From Tenericutes bacterium ADurb.BinA124 (lineage in GTDB: Bacteria; Bacillota_I; Bacilli_A; ML615J-28; CAG-698), in contig MVZM01000001.1 in NCBI GenBank assembly GCA_002068415.1, positions 1-64,000 on the forward strand: a stretch of DNA of 64,000 nucleotides. Reading direction: 5' to 3'. The translations under genes and the position numbers were made by a program. Positions 16,990 through 27,440 of this stretch are shown one piece after another. Under the pieces are notes generated by a model. The model was not told the DNA's origin and made no database searches. It was given only the letters and a program-made list of their open reading frames with translations. How positions within the stretch are numbered: position 1 is the stretch's first letter; each line of letters opens with the position of its first letter.

Positions 16990-18945
16990 TTATTTAGCAT
17001 CAACGAAGGCTTTTTCGAAAATGATATCATCAACAACGGATAAATCACCAAGCAAATTATGCGAAGTTGCGACTTCACCACTAATGACATAGAGATAATC
17101 GTCGACACGGAAAGCGCGTTTGATAGCGAAATCATAACGCCAGTAGTAGCCTTCATACATGCTCTTATTTTGTTGGAAATAATTGATATGGCTGAAAGAA
17201 TACTTAAGTGTAATCGGTGTTTCTTTAGTTTCATCAACGGAGAAAATCACATAGTCATTCGTGCTTGAGTAATAATAATTATCCCAGTTTGAACGCCATA
17301 ATGTAAAGCCGAAGCAGTTACGGGTTTTATCAATCATAATCGCTTTATGGTTCCAGGTGGCTTCACTGTAGGACCAAGAATTTTGACCGTTGCTTAAAAT
17401 TAAGGGTTTACCGACTTCAACCGGGTTTTCTTGGTCAGTGATATCATAAAGTGCTAACTTCATGCCAGTGGTCCTGCCATCAACAGCATCAAAGCCAATT
17501 CCTAAAATTAAAGTATCGGTCCAAGGATGTTGGTAGGTGCTGAAACCGGGGATTTCTAAAGCACCAATAATTTTCGGATTATAGGGATCCTTTAAATCAA
17601 CGGTGTAGAAGGGATCGGTTCTTAAGAAGGTAACGATGGTAGCGATATCTTTATTGAAACGAACGGATTGGATGCTTTCGCCCGGTTTTCCAAGTCCGGA
17701 GTCAATTTTACCGACAACTTCTAATTTATAGGCTTCATCAACTAACTTTCGTTCAAAAACATATAGACGGTTAACGACATCTTCGCCCCAACCATCGGTG
17801 GTAGCTAAACGCATATAGCCATTGTATTCATCCATAGCAAATTGGTTAATGACTATGCCTTCAAATTCACCGGCACCGCCGAAGGAAACTTCGCCCGTTT
17901 TGCTGTTGATTTGGAAAGAAAATAATAAGCCCTTTTGTTTCCAAGTGCCAAATAAATCGTTGATAAAACTTCTTGTATAATAATTGGCGGCGAAATAAAT
18001 GGCCGTTGGTGACACATAAATTTGTCCCCAATAAGATGCTGATAAGAAAACATCATTAGCAATGCTTCTTTCTTTACCTAAATTAATGGTTGTAATAATG
18101 TTAAAGGCTTGATAAAACGAATCAGGCAAATATTTGATTTCCGAATAATCAAAGTATTTGGCTTCACCGTTATGAATATACCATGGTCGGATATCGGTTT
18201 CTTCATTTTTTAAATCATAATAATTGGGCTGATAATTGGAAATTAAATATAAATTATCTTTAATTAAGCGAGAACCTTCAATATAGCCGGTAATTTGATA
18301 ACTGTCGACTTTCACAAGCGTTTCAATATCATAAATATCAACAATACTCATGTGAATGTAATTATAATAATACGGATAATAATCGAGTACCGGTTCTGTT
18401 GCTTCTTCGTTATCAGCATCGTCCTTATTTTTTTCTAAAATATGGTAGGAATATTCCATTTTTTGGCCGGTAACAACTAAGTATTTATCGGTCACATATA
18501 AATCGGAATAATAAGTGTAGGAATTATAGTTCTCACCGGTGACGGGAGTGATTTTTTCATTGAGAACCAGTTCCATTTGGCCCTTTCCTAACAGTTTAAT
18601 GACTTGTAGACGGTTCCAACTGACAATATAAATGCGGGAGCCATCGGTTTTAATAATGTCACCTTCATCGACTCCTTCCACCTGCACATTTGTTTTTGTA
18701 TAATCGGTGCTGGTGTAGTCAGTTTCGCGGTCACTAGACTTGGGAGAGGCGCTGTCGTCTTCCAACCAACTGTTGACGCCATCGAATAGGGGGCGGTTTT
18801 TCGTTTCTTTAACCAAACTCTTTAAGTTTTCACTATCGGTAACCGTATTTAGACCTAAATCTTTAGCGTTTTGCTTGTTACCGACGGTACAGCCACTAAC
18901 AAATAAACTGAGGATTACGAGCATTAATAATAAAAATTTTTTCAT
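16990..18945 (-). CDS. Beta-propeller lipoprotein (COG4880-like)
   Basis: 651 residues. Lipobox VSGC (Cys ~19), a short linker, then a conserved segment TNVQVEGVDEGDIIKTDGSRIYIVS (described here in parts: TNVQVEGVDE, DIIKTDG, IYIVSWNR). This is diagnostic for secreted proteins with a C-terminal beta-propeller distantly related to WD40 (Beta_propel family). Repeated blades follow to the C-terminus (VNRLYVFE, IATIVTFLRTDPFYTVDL, MKLALYDITD). It is anchored outside the cell. The family role is unknown; protein binding or envelope sensing are guesses. It is transcribed in the same direction as the sigma/anti-sigma pair. There are many Tyr/Asn residues and no catalytic motif. Confidence 0.82.
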   Translation of the reverse strand: MKKFLLLMLVILSLFVSGCTVGNKQNAKDLGLNTVTDSENLKSLVKETKNRPLFDGVNSWLEDDSASPKSSDRETDYTSTDYTKTNVQVEGVDEGDIIKTDGSRIYIVSWNRLQVIKLLGKGQMELVLNEKITPVTGENYNSYTYYSDLYVTDKYLVVTGQKMEYSYHILEKNKDDADNEEATEPVLDYYPYYYNYIHMSIVDIYDIETLVKVDSYQITGYIEGSRLIKDNLYLISNYQPNYYDLKNEETDIRPWYIHNGEAKYFDYSEIKYLPDSFYQAFNIITTINLGKERSIANDVFLSASYWGQIYVSPTAIYFAANYYTRSFINDLFGTWKQKGLLFSFQINSKTGEVSFGGAGEFEGIVINQFAMDEYNGYMRLATTDGWGEDVVNRLYVFERKLVDEAYKLEVVGKIDSGLGKPGESIQSVRFNKDIATIVTFLRTDPFYTVDLKDPYNPKIIGALEIPGFSTYQHPWTDTLILGIGFDAVDGRTTGMKLALYDITDQENPVEVGKPLILSNGQNSWSYSEATWNHKAIMIDKTRNCFGFTLWRSNWDNYYYSSTNDYVIFSVDETKETPITLKYSFSHINYFQQNKSMYEGYYWRYDFAIKRAFRVDDYLYVISGEVATSHNLLGDLSVVDDIIFEKAFVDAK

Positions 18946-19081
18946 AAAATTAAGACACCTGCCTTTTCACTTATAATACGAACCATCTTCTTATTTTATT
19001 GGTAAAACTTTTATTTATCATTTTAGCTATTTATGCTATAATTTAAGTGCTACATGAAACAAAAGAAAGAGAAGGAAAGAT

Positions 19082-20167
19082 ATGACAAAATTATCCGATG
19101 ACGAAGACACGATCACGATGATGGCGGTTGTGAAAGATCAACCGCACAAAGGCTTTAGTTATGTGAAAAAACAAATTTCGACGGCCCTTTTGCCGCATGA
19201 AGTTTTAGTAAAAGTTGCCATGACTTCGTTTTGTGGGACGGATTACCACATTTACAGCTATGATGCTTGGGCCCAAAAACGTTTAAAATTACCTTTAACG
19301 GTTGGCCACGAATTCAGTGGCGAGATTGTGAAAGTGGGGGATAAAGTAACGAGGGTCAAAATTGGCGATTTGGTTAGTGCCGAAACCCATATTATTTGTC
19401 ATGAATGTGAGTTTTGTTTGCGGGGGGAAGGCCATATTTGTGAAAACACGAAAGTTATCGGTGTTGATACTGACGGCTGTTTTGCTCGTTATGTGAAAAT
19501 TCCGGAACATAATTGTTTCATTAATAGTCCCACGATGAATCCTTTGCATTTGTCTGTGCAAGAACCTTTGGGAAATGCGGTCCACACGATAGCTCATTTT
19601 GATGTGAACAACAAAGATGTTGTGATTTTAGGTTGTGGGCCGATAGGTTTAATGGGGGTTGATGTTGCGAAAGCCCTTGGCGCTAAAAAAGTCATCGCTA
19701 TTGAAGTGAAACCTTATCGAGCGCAATTGGCCCAAGCTATTGGGGCCGATGTCGTTATCAATCCGCTTCAAGAAGATGTCATTGCCCGGGTTTTTGCGGA
19801 AACCAATGGTCGGGGAGCCGATGTTATCGGTGAATTTAGCGGTAATAAAGTCGCAATTGAACAGGCCTTTAAATATCTTAAAGCCGGTGGGGGGATGTCG
19901 ATGTTAGGGATTCCTTCCCAAAAAATTGAACTGGATTTTGCGACCGAGGTGGTTTTTAAAGGCATCAGCATTTATGGAGTCACCGGTCGTCGCATCTATG
20001 ATACTTGGTATCAAGTGCGTGATTTATTAGAGAAAAACCTTTTACATTTAGATAAAATCATTACCCACATCTTCCCCTTACGGGAAATTAACCAAGCTGC
20101 GGAAATCATGGGCAGTGGCAACAGTGGGAAAATCGTCTTAATTCCGGAGGACAGTATTGATGAATAA
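19082..20167 (+). CDS. tdh: L-threonine 3-dehydrogenase
   Basis: 361 residues of the zinc medium-chain dehydrogenase family. Catalytic zinc region: CGTDYH (~52) and GHEFSGE (~79). Structural zinc cysteines are CHECEFC...HIC (~106-120). The NAD-binding Rossmann motif is GCGPIGLMG (~185). The enzyme oxidises threonine to 2-amino-3-ketobutyrate with NAD+. The next gene, kbl, uses that product, and the overlap with kbl (20160-20167) shows one operon for threonine breakdown to glycine and acetyl-CoA. Ribosome site AAGGAAAG lies before ATG 19082. A related polyol dehydrogenase would be the alternative, but the kbl neighbour settles it. Confidence 0.92.
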   Translation: MTKLSDDEDTITMMAVVKDQPHKGFSYVKKQISTALLPHEVLVKVAMTSFCGTDYHIYSYDAWAQKRLKLPLTVGHEFSGEIVKVGDKVTRVKIGDLVSAETHIICHECEFCLRGEGHICENTKVIGVDTDGCFARYVKIPEHNCFINSPTMNPLHLSVQEPLGNAVHTIAHFDVNNKDVVILGCGPIGLMGVDVAKALGAKKVIAIEVKPYRAQLAQAIGADVVINPLQEDVIARVFAETNGRGADVIGEFSGNKVAIEQAFKYLKAGGGMSMLGIPSQKIELDFATEVVFKGISIYGVTGRRIYDTWYQVRDLLEKNLLHLDKIITHIFPLREINQAAEIMGSGNSGKIVLIPEDSIDE

Positions 20168-21341
20168 TTTACAATTTTTAGAAGATAAAATTGCGGAACT
20201 AAAGGAACAAGGTGTCTATCGGCAACTACCGGTGAATACGGGTCCCTGTGCCAATGTCATTTACTTAAAGGGCCAAGAAATTGTCAATTTATCAAGTAAT
20301 AATTATCTAGGTTTTGCCAATCATCCGCGGCTTATTCAAGCTGCTAAAGCGGCTACTGATAAATATGGCGCTGGCGCCGGCAGTGTTCGCACCATTGTTG
20401 GCAATCAAGATTTGTTGGAAGAACTGGAAAACCTCTTAGCTTTGTTTAAACAAGAAGAAGCGGTAACTTGCTTTCAGTCCGGTTTCAACTGTAATTTAGG
20501 AACGATTCCTGCCATCACCGAGGCCGGTGATTTAATCGTCAGTGATGAAAAAAACCATGCCTCGATTATTGACGGCACCCGTTTATCAAAAGCGGAACGG
20601 ACAATCTACCGCCACAACGACATGGATGATTTAGAGCGAATCTTAAAAGAAAAACGTTCTCAATACCGTAATGTGTTAATTATCACTGACGGTGTCTTTT
20701 CCATGGATGGCGATTTAGCCAAATTGCCTAACATTGTTGCTCTGGCCAAAAAATACCAAGCTTTAACTTATGTTGATGATGCCCACGGTAGTGGGGTTTT
20801 AGGAAGAAGTGGCCGTGGAACCGTCGACCATTTCCATTTACATGGTCAAGTAGATTTCATTATCGGAACTCTCAGCAAAGCCATCGGTGTTGTCGGTGGG
20901 TATGTCGCATCCAAACAGATTGTGAAGGATTGGTTATTACATCGTGCTCGCACCTTGCTTTTTTCCACTGCCCTACCACCGGCGGCCATCGGTGCCACCA
21001 TTGAATCTGTTAAGATGCTGATGGAAAGCGAAACCTACACTCAAAAACTATGGGAAAATGCCCGTTACTTTAAAAAGGCTCTCGGCAATCTCGGCTTTGA
21101 TCTAGGGCACAGTGAAACCCCGATTACCCCCGTTATGGTGGGAAAAGAAAGCCTAACGATGGAATTATCGCGCGGTTTATTGGCGGAAGGCGTCTTTGTT
21201 TCTGGGATTGTTTTTCCGACAGTTCCCGCTGGACAAGGACGGTTACGCGTGATGCTGTCAGCTAGTCATACCAAGGCTAATTTGGATTTCGCCATTGCCG
21301 CTTTTGCGAAGGTGGGGAAAAAATTGAGGATTATCAATTAA
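20160..21341 (+). CDS. kbl: 2-amino-3-ketobutyrate CoA ligase (glycine C-acetyltransferase)
   Basis: 393 residues of the alpha-oxoamine synthase family (PLP fold type I). Visible features are [16 protein letters not shown] (~41), [12 protein letters not shown] and the PLP lysine in GTLSKAIG (~240). It cleaves 2-amino-3-ketobutyrate with CoA to glycine and acetyl-CoA. ATG 20160 is used, with CCGGAGG (20144-20150) nine bases upstream inside tdh. The stop overlaps the next ATG (TAATG at 21339-21343), so translation is coupled to the glycerophosphodiesterase gene. BioF-type enzymes are relatives, but the pairing with tdh identifies it. Confidence 0.93.
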   Translation: MNNLQFLEDKIAELKEQGVYRQLPVNTGPCANVIYLKGQEIVNLSSNNYLGFANHPRLIQAAKAATDKYGAGAGSVRTIVGNQDLLEELENLLALFKQEEAVTCFQSGFNCNLGTIPAITEAGDLIVSDEKNHASIIDGTRLSKAERTIYRHNDMDDLERILKEKRSQYRNVLIITDGVFSMDGDLAKLPNIVALAKKYQALTYVDDAHGSGVLGRSGRGTVDHFHLHGQVDFIIGTLSKAIGVVGGYVASKQIVKDWLLHRARTLLFSTALPPAAIGATIESVKMLMESETYTQKLWENARYFKKALGNLGFDLGHSETPITPVMVGKESLTMELSRGLLAEGVFVSGIVFPTVPAGQGRLRVMLSASHTKANLDFAIAAFAKVGKKLRIIN

Positions 21342-22075
21342 TGAAAGCTTTCCCTAAACAATATATTGTGGCACACCGCGGTGCCTCGGGTTTAGTACCA
21401 CATGAAAATACCTTAGAAGCCTTCCAAAAAGCGATTGATGTCGGGGCCGATTGCATTGAACTTGATGTGCGAAAAACGAAGGATCAGCAGATTATCGTCA
21501 TCCATGATGACCATCTTTTGGAAGCAGTGGTAAAAGAGACCAATTATGCTGATTTATTAGCCATTAGTAATGGTTTGGGTTATCATCTTCCCTTGCTTTC
21601 GGAAGCGTTAAAATTAGTAAAAGGAAAAATTCTCGTTGATATTGAAATCAAAGAAGCCGGTTATGAAGAGGAAATCGTCGATTTAATTCATCAGTATTTG
21701 AGTAATGATGAATTTATGATTCGTTCTTTTGAAGATCAATCCGTTTTAGCCGTCAAAAAATATGATCCACAAATTATTACGGCCTTATTACTGGGGAAAG
21801 ATAAACCGAAACATGTGGTTTTAACGCGGTTGTCGGAGTTGTTTCCTGGGTTTAGGTTACGCCGGTGCCGTGCTGACTATGTTTCCCCCCATTATAGATT
21901 GTTGCGTTTTGGGTTTATCAAGCGGATGAAATGGCTTAAAAAAGCGGTTTCGGTTTGGACGCTTAATGATGAAAACCTAATCCGCAAATATTTAAAAATG
22001 GGTGTAGATTCATTAGTCACTGATTATCCGAATTTAGGTTTGAAATTAAGAGATGAATTATCAAAAAAGGGTTAA
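21341..22075 (+). CDS. Glycerophosphodiester phosphodiesterase
   Basis: 244 residues with the GDPD signature: HRGASGLVPHENTLEAF (~12-28, catalytic His and Glu-Asn), ELDVRKTKD (~45-53, metal-binding Glu-Asp) and IHDDHL. It also has WTLNDENLIRKYLKMGVDSLVTDYP at the C-terminus. It hydrolyses glycerophosphodiesters to glycerol 3-phosphate and an alcohol, a step in phospholipid turnover. There is no signal peptide, so it is cytoplasmic. It is coupled to kbl by an overlapping TAATG, though no metabolic link is evident. A strong terminator overlaps its stop codon. Confidence 0.88.
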   Translation: MKAFPKQYIVAHRGASGLVPHENTLEAFQKAIDVGADCIELDVRKTKDQQIIVIHDDHLLEAVVKETNYADLLAISNGLGYHLPLLSEALKLVKGKILVDIEIKEAGYEEEIVDLIHQYLSNDEFMIRSFEDQSVLAVKKYDPQIITALLLGKDKPKHVVLTRLSELFPGFRLRRCRADYVSPHYRLLRFGFIKRMKWLKKAVSVWTLNDENLIRKYLKMGVDSLVTDYPNLGLKLRDELSKKG

Positions 22076-22097
22076 CTATTTTAAAGCTAACCCTTTT
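22065..22097. terminator. Bidirectional terminator
   Basis: AAAAGGGTTA (22065-22074) pairs with TAACCCTTTT (22088-22097). The A/T flanks work for both converging genes. Confidence 0.85.
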
Positions 22098-22101
22098 AGT
22101 A

Positions 22102-23601
22102 TTAAAGATTGTAGATTTGTGAATATTTCTCGATTAAGTAATTGATATAATATTGGGGCTGGAATTTCTCCTTAACGACATTTTCAAATAAGGCTTTTGG
22201 ATGTTGGGTAGCCCCATAGCGGTGGAGTCGCTCTTTAAACCAAGAATTGATGGCTTTAGTAGTACCTTGTTTTAGAGATTTAAAAACGGGGAAATCTTTT
22301 TTCATCGTTGCTAACATTTGGGCGGCATAAGCCGAACCTAAAGCATAGGAAGGGAAATAACCGAACCCGCCAAACGCCCAATGAACATCTTGTAAGACGC
22401 CTTCTTTGTCATTAGGAACATCTAAATCTAAATATTCTTTCATTTTTTCATTCCAAACCCGCGGTAAATCATTAACCGTAATTTCGTTATTGAAAAGTGC
22501 TTTTTCGATGTCATAGCGTAGCATAATATGGATAGCATAGGTTAATTCATCGGCCTCAATGCGAATCAATGAAGCTTGACCACGATTGATGGACTGATGG
22601 AAATCATTTAGAGTAATACCTTTTAGTTGTTTTGGAAAGGTTTTTTTAAGTTTTGGAAAATGAACTTTCCAAAATTCTTTACTACGGCCGATGATGTTTT
22701 CATAGAAGCGGGATTGGGATTCATGCAAGGCCATGGAAGCACCACCGCCGGAATTGGTTTGTTCTAAAGCCGAATCAACTTGTTGTTCATAAATGGCATG
22801 ACCCATTTCATGGATGGCGGAAAAGATTGCTGAAGTGAGGTTGTTTTCATAATAGTGGACGGTGAAGCGAACATCGCTGGACCCAAAACCCGATGTAAAC
22901 GGATGCTCACTTTCTTTCATCAAGCCGCGGTTGCGGTCAAAACCCATCACATCTTGTAAATAGTATATAAACTGTTTTTGTTTTTCGACGGGGTAGGTCG
23001 CATTTTCAAAATGGTTTTGGTAAACGAGGGGTTTTTTAAGCACTTTTTTCACAAACGGCACTAAATCGCGTTTTAAGGCATCAAAGAATAAATCACAATC
23101 TTCCATCAAGAAGTCACGTTCAAAATCGTTCAGTAAAACATCATAACCTTTTAAACGGTCAGTTTCTAGATACTGCACATATTTTTTTAAATAGGCCACG
23201 ATTTTTTCCAAAGTGGGAGCAAATTTAGACCAATCGGCAGCCTTTTTGGCTTCTGCCCAAATTTGTTGACTATCAGATAAAATTGTCATGAACTCTACAT
23301 ATTCATTCATGGGAATTTTTTTCATATTATCTAGACTGCGTTTTGTTTCCTCAATTTCATGTTTTAAAATCGGCTCCAACTGTTCTTTCTTGGCAAACAG
23401 TTCATCAACAATGTTACTGGTTTCTTCTGAAGTTTGTAGTTTATAAGCTTCTTCGCTCAAAACCCCCATTTGGATGGAGCGGTTAGCAAAACAGCCCTTG
23501 GGGGCTTCGGTGCTGGCATCCCAACTGGCAAGATAATTGGCAAATTGGTAGGCTTTCATCTTTTTTCGTAGGTTTTCATATTGCTTAATTAAGTTTTCCA
23601 T
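22102..23601 (-). CDS. Carboxypeptidase Taq-type metallopeptidase (M32)
   Basis: 499 residues, the normal length for the M32 family. The zinc motif HEMGH (HExxH, ~265) is preceded by DVRFTVHYYENN and followed by the third ligand region ALHESQSRFYENIIGRS (~290-306). Family members remove C-terminal amino acids with broad specificity in the cytoplasm. Ribosome site GGAGGAAAAT lies before ATG 23601. It is a single gene convergent with the tdh-kbl-GDPD unit. Confidence 0.93.
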   Translation of the reverse strand: MENLIKQYENLRKKMKAYQFANYLASWDASTEAPKGCFANRSIQMGVLSEEAYKLQTSEETSNIVDELFAKKEQLEPILKHEIEETKRSLDNMKKIPMNEYVEFMTILSDSQQIWAEAKKAADWSKFAPTLEKIVAYLKKYVQYLETDRLKGYDVLLNDFERDFLMEDCDLFFDALKRDLVPFVKKVLKKPLVYQNHFENATYPVEKQKQFIYYLQDVMGFDRNRGLMKESEHPFTSGFGSSDVRFTVHYYENNLTSAIFSAIHEMGHAIYEQQVDSALEQTNSGGGASMALHESQSRFYENIIGRSKEFWKVHFPKLKKTFPKQLKGITLNDFHQSINRGQASLIRIEADELTYAIHIMLRYDIEKALFNNEITVNDLPRVWNEKMKEYLDLDVPNDKEGVLQDVHWAFGGFGYFPSYALGSAYAAQMLATMKKDFPVFKSLKQGTTKAINSWFKERLHRYGATQHPKALFENVVKEKFQPQYYINYLIEKYSQIYNL

Positions 23602-23710
23602 ATTTTCCTCCGCTCATTATTATATCATAATTCTTTTGATTGCTTTAAAAAAACTGAAAATTGGTTGTAAATGAAAGTTATAATCAGTATAATAATTAAT
23701 AGGTGTGATT

Positions 23711-25480
23711 ATGAAAGATATTGTTTTTGCCTTTAAATCATTGGGATTGCTCATAAAAAAATATCCGATTACTTTATTAAGCGAAATCTTGATTACTTTA
23801 AGCAGTTTAGCAATGACCTTAATTCCGATTTATGTTGTACAAACAATCGTTACCGATTATCAGGCGGGTGCAAGTATTTCCACCATTTTGGGGAAAATCG
23901 GGCTGTACTTAGTCGCTTTAATTGGCCTTTCGCTGATTCAATTACTTCTCTCCTTCGTTACTATTTATGTCGCTCGCAACTTTCGGGTAACAGTAGCAAC
24001 GATGTTGTTTCAGAAATTAAAGCATATTGATTATGATTTTCATGAAAACACCACTTTCTTGAATAATTATACGCGGTCCTTAGAAGAAGGCCCGGACCGG
24101 ATTTATTTTTGTGCTTACCATCAAATTACCTTAATTAGAACGATTATTCAGAGTTTCGGCGTGTTTGCGGTCATTTCGCAGATGCATCCCTATGCGGTTT
24201 TTTATGCCGTTGTCATCGGTCTCATCTTCGTGATCCTTAGATATCGAGTTGGTAAGATTGGTTATCAGCAACGGTCGATTGAGCGTCCATTATATCGAAA
24301 ACGAAATTACTTAAATCGAGTGTTCTTTTTAAAGGATGCGATGGCGGATTTAAAAACAACTGCCATTGAGGCTTTGCTCCTTAAAAATCATCATCTTGTC
24401 AGTCAAGAATTAGTTAAAGTCTATGACCATTATGCCCTTAGGAAAACAATTTGGGAGTTTTTAGGAAGTGTTTTAATTGCCTTTATTTATCCTGGTGTGC
24501 TAGGGATTGTTGCTTACTATGCTTTTATTGATTTACAGATTGCCGCTTTTGCTTCACTGACGGTGGCAGCGACGACGATTGCCAATTTAATTTCCCGTTT
24601 AGTCAATATTTTAGCAAACATTCAAAGTGAAATGATTGAAAGCCGAGTACCCTTTATTTTTTTATCAATGACATCGAAAATTGAAGGCCGGGGTGGTCAA
24701 AGGGTTGGTGATTTTCAAAGTTTAAAAATCAAGCATCTTGATTTTGGCTATGATGAAAAGATTGTCCTTCACGATCTCAATATGGAAATTAAACAAGGGG
24801 ATAAAATTGCCATTGTTGGGGCTAATGGCGCCGGGAAAACGACGCTTGTGAAGTTGTTGCTGCGCTTATACGATTGCAGCAAGGGTGAAATCGTTTATAA
24901 TGGTGAACCATATCCTTCTCTTGATCCTTCATCACTACGCAAAAAAGTCGGCGCTGTTTTTCAAAATCCAGAAGTTTATAGTGTGACAATCGGCGAAAAT
25001 GTTCTTTTGAAACCGGTGGAAACGAAAGAAGAAGAACAATTAGTTATTGATGCTTTAAAGTTCAGCGGTCTTTATGATGATGTTATGCGTTATGAAGAGG
25101 GCATTCAAACTTTGGTAACACGAGAATTTCAAATTAAAGGCGCTATTTTTTCCGGCGGTCAAATGCAAAAACTGGCAATTGCCCGTGGGTTTGCGCAAAA
25201 CTATCAACTGTTTATTCTTGATGAACCCTCAAGTTCTTTGGACCCCTTGGCGGAAGCCAAACTTTACCAAAATATGTTGGAATTAGGTAAAGACAAAACC
25301 CTATTATTCATTTCTCATCGTCTCAGCACAACGATTAATTGTGACTATATCTACTTGTTTGAAAACGGGATAATTGTGGAAGCGGGGAAGCATGATGATT
25401 TAATGAAATTAAAAGGACAATATTGGGCCATGTTTAACTCCCAGTCCGAAAAGTATTTGGGAGGTGAACAAATTGATTAA
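23711..25480 (+). CDS. ABC exporter half-transporter, subunit 1
   Basis: 589 residues from ATG 23711 (AGGTG six bases upstream). Six transmembrane helices lie in ~1-300; the ATPase domain (~335-585) has Walker A GANGAGKTT, Q-loop VFQNPEV, signature SGGQMQKLAIARG, Walker B LFILDEPSSSLDP and H-loop ISHRL. The signature has SGGQ with a normal following sequence. It forms a probable heterodimer with the next gene, with which it overlaps. Substrate is unknown; the TM-NBD architecture is that of lipid, peptide or drug exporters. Confidence 0.9.
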   Translation: MKDIVFAFKSLGLLIKKYPITLLSEILITLSSLAMTLIPIYVVQTIVTDYQAGASISTILGKIGLYLVALIGLSLIQLLLSFVTIYVARNFRVTVATMLFQKLKHIDYDFHENTTFLNNYTRSLEEGPDRIYFCAYHQITLIRTIIQSFGVFAVISQMHPYAVFYAVVIGLIFVILRYRVGKIGYQQRSIERPLYRKRNYLNRVFFLKDAMADLKTTAIEALLLKNHHLVSQELVKVYDHYALRKTIWEFLGSVLIAFIYPGVLGIVAYYAFIDLQIAAFASLTVAATTIANLISRLVNILANIQSEMIESRVPFIFLSMTSKIEGRGGQRVGDFQSLKIKHLDFGYDEKIVLHDLNMEIKQGDKIAIVGANGAGKTTLVKLLLRLYDCSKGEIVYNGEPYPSLDPSSLRKKVGAVFQNPEVYSVTIGENVLLKPVETKEEEQLVIDALKFSGLYDDVMRYEEGIQTLVTREFQIKGAIFSGGQMQKLAIARGFAQNYQLFILDEPSSSLDPLAEAKLYQNMLELGKDKTLLFISHRLSTTINCDYIYLFENGIIVEAGKHDDLMKLKGQYWAMFNSQSEKYLGGEQID

Positions 25481-27293
25481 ATCCTTTTTTAAGAATGTGA
25501 AAATCATCCGTTATGTCTTTTCCTTTTGTCCGCTTTATGTCGTTATTTCGCTTTTTTATATTGCTGCTAATGCCCTCAGTGCGGTTTTTAAAATCTTTTT
25601 AATCCGCAAAGTGATTGATTTAGTCGTTAATGCTCAAAGTTTTGCTTTAGTTTTAAAAGAATTAATCATTTATGCAGCGATTATTTTGGGGACATCGCTT
25701 GTTAAAGTCGTTTATGATGGTTATTTTTTTGGTCGCTATCGCACCATTTATGTTGGCAAAATGCAAAACTTAATGTATTCAATGACGAAAACCATTGATT
25801 ATGAAGATTTCGACAATCCGGAATTTTATGACAAATATGCACGGGCTTTGCGGGACGGTTCTTATCGCGGGATTCGGGTGTATGAGGATTTAGTGCGCTT
25901 TGCTTCCTCAATGACAAACTCGATTGCCATCGGGTCCATCATTTTAATTAGTGATGCCTGGTTGCTCCTCATTATTTTGCTTTCCTCAATTATTGTCATT
26001 ATCTGTGATAATTTAATCAATAAAAAATGGTATGACCTAGATAAGCGCACGGAAACTAATCGCCGTATGTACCGTTATGTGAATCGGGTTTTTTACCAAC
26101 AAAAATATGCTGCCGAAATTAAAACGACCAGTATGAGTGATTTGCTGGTGCAAAGATATCAGGACCATGCAAAAATCATCAATGGCGAATACTTACGCAC
26201 ACAACGAAAAGTTGCTTCCATTGATTTCATCAGCCAATTTTCGAGTGTTTTTATTGAGCAAGGTGGCACCTATATTTATATGACCATTAAACTGTTTAAG
26301 AATCTTGTGCAATTGGGGGAATTCACTTCCGTCCTTAATGCCGGTTTATCGTTGTCGGGCAACTTTGTGGAGGCCATCAATTTCTTAACCCGGATTAAAT
26401 TAAATGCCTTATACATTGATGACTTTTTATGGTATATGAATTATCAAGCTAAATTAGAAACAACGGGCAAAGAACTTGTTAAGGAACCCTTGCAAGTGCT
26501 TGCGATTGATGATTTATCTTTTAAATACCCGAATAATGCGACTTACACCTTAGAAAACTTGACCTTAAAAATTAAACAAGGTGAGAAATTAGCGATTGTT
26601 GGTTTAAACGGGGCCGGCAAGACGACGATTGTAAAACTGTTGCTTAAGTTTTATGAGTATGAACAAGGTCGCATGTTCTTTAATCGTTATGATTACCGGG
26701 ATTTGGCAGAAGACGAGTTACGAAAACAATTTTCAATTGTCTTTCAGGATTTTCAAATTTATGCCGTCACCATTGGTGAAAATGTCTTAATGCGAGAAAT
26801 TAAAACTTTAGAAGATGAAAATTTAGTTTGGGAAGCTTTAGATAAGGTCGGCTTAAGAAATTTTGTAGAGAATTTACCCGATGGTTTAAATACCTTGGTA
26901 ACTAGAGAATTCGTTCAAGACGGCGTCGTTTTTAGTGGCGGTGATCGCCAAAAATTAGCGATTGCCCGTGTTTTCGCTTCCGATGCCCAAATTTATATTT
27001 TGGATGAACCAACATCTGCGCTTGATCCTTATTCCGAAAAAGCCATCAACGATCTTATCATCACCAATGCGGCTAATAAAACCATCATCATCATCGCCCA
27101 CCGCCTATCAACAGTGGTTGATGTTGACCACATCATTTTAATTGAACATGGGCAAATCGTTGAAAGTGGCACTCACGAACAATTAATTAATCTACAGCAA
27201 CGCTATTATCACTTATTTTCTACCCAAGCGTCGATGTATAAGAAGAACAATGATAATCAAATCATTGAAAGCGATATGGAAGACACCATCTAA
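25473..27293 (+). CDS. ABC exporter half-transporter, subunit 2
   Basis: About 606 residues. A TTG at 25473 is preferred because GGGAGGTG (25459-25466) lies six bases upstream; a GTG at 25464 would overlap that site. N-terminal six-helix membrane domain, then an ATPase domain with Walker A GLNGAGKTT, Q-loop VFQDFQI, signature SGGDRQKLAIARV (D in place of the usual Q), Walker B IYILDEPTSALDP and H-loop IAHRL. The overlap with subunit 1 and similar layout indicate a heterodimeric exporter. A terminator overlaps the stop codon. Confidence 0.9.
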   Translation: MIKSFFKNVKIIRYVFSFCPLYVVISLFYIAANALSAVFKIFLIRKVIDLVVNAQSFALVLKELIIYAAIILGTSLVKVVYDGYFFGRYRTIYVGKMQNLMYSMTKTIDYEDFDNPEFYDKYARALRDGSYRGIRVYEDLVRFASSMTNSIAIGSIILISDAWLLLIILLSSIIVIICDNLINKKWYDLDKRTETNRRMYRYVNRVFYQQKYAAEIKTTSMSDLLVQRYQDHAKIINGEYLRTQRKVASIDFISQFSSVFIEQGGTYIYMTIKLFKNLVQLGEFTSVLNAGLSLSGNFVEAINFLTRIKLNALYIDDFLWYMNYQAKLETTGKELVKEPLQVLAIDDLSFKYPNNATYTLENLTLKIKQGEKLAIVGLNGAGKTTIVKLLLKFYEYEQGRMFFNRYDYRDLAEDELRKQFSIVFQDFQIYAVTIGENVLMREIKTLEDENLVWEALDKVGLRNFVENLPDGLNTLVTREFVQDGVVFSGGDRQKLAIARVFASDAQIYILDEPTSALDPYSEKAINDLIITNAANKTIIIIAHRLSTVVDVDHIILIEHGQIVESGTHEQLINLQQRYYHLFSTQASMYKKNNDNQIIESDMEDTI

Positions 27294-27307
27294 GGATGGT
27301 GTTTTTT
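27283..27307 (+). terminator. Rho-independent terminator
   Basis: ACACCATC (27283-27290) and GATGGTGT (27295-27302) with a 4-base loop and six T. It overlaps the last codons of the ABC gene. Confidence 0.9.
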
Positions 27308-27385
27308 GCTTAGGACTAATTTACACATTTACTATTTTATACAATCAAACTTAATAAAAGAAAGAAAACTTGAATCTTTAATAAG

Positions 27386-27414
27386 TTGTGCAAAGATAAT
27401 AAAAGTGGTATAAT
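27386..27414 (+). promoter_or_regulatory. Promoter of mscL
   Basis: TTGTGC (27386-27391), 17 bases, TATAAT (27409-27414), about 26 bases before the mscL start. Confidence 0.6.
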
Positions 27415-27440
27415 TTGTTCATCTTAATAAAGGAGGAATT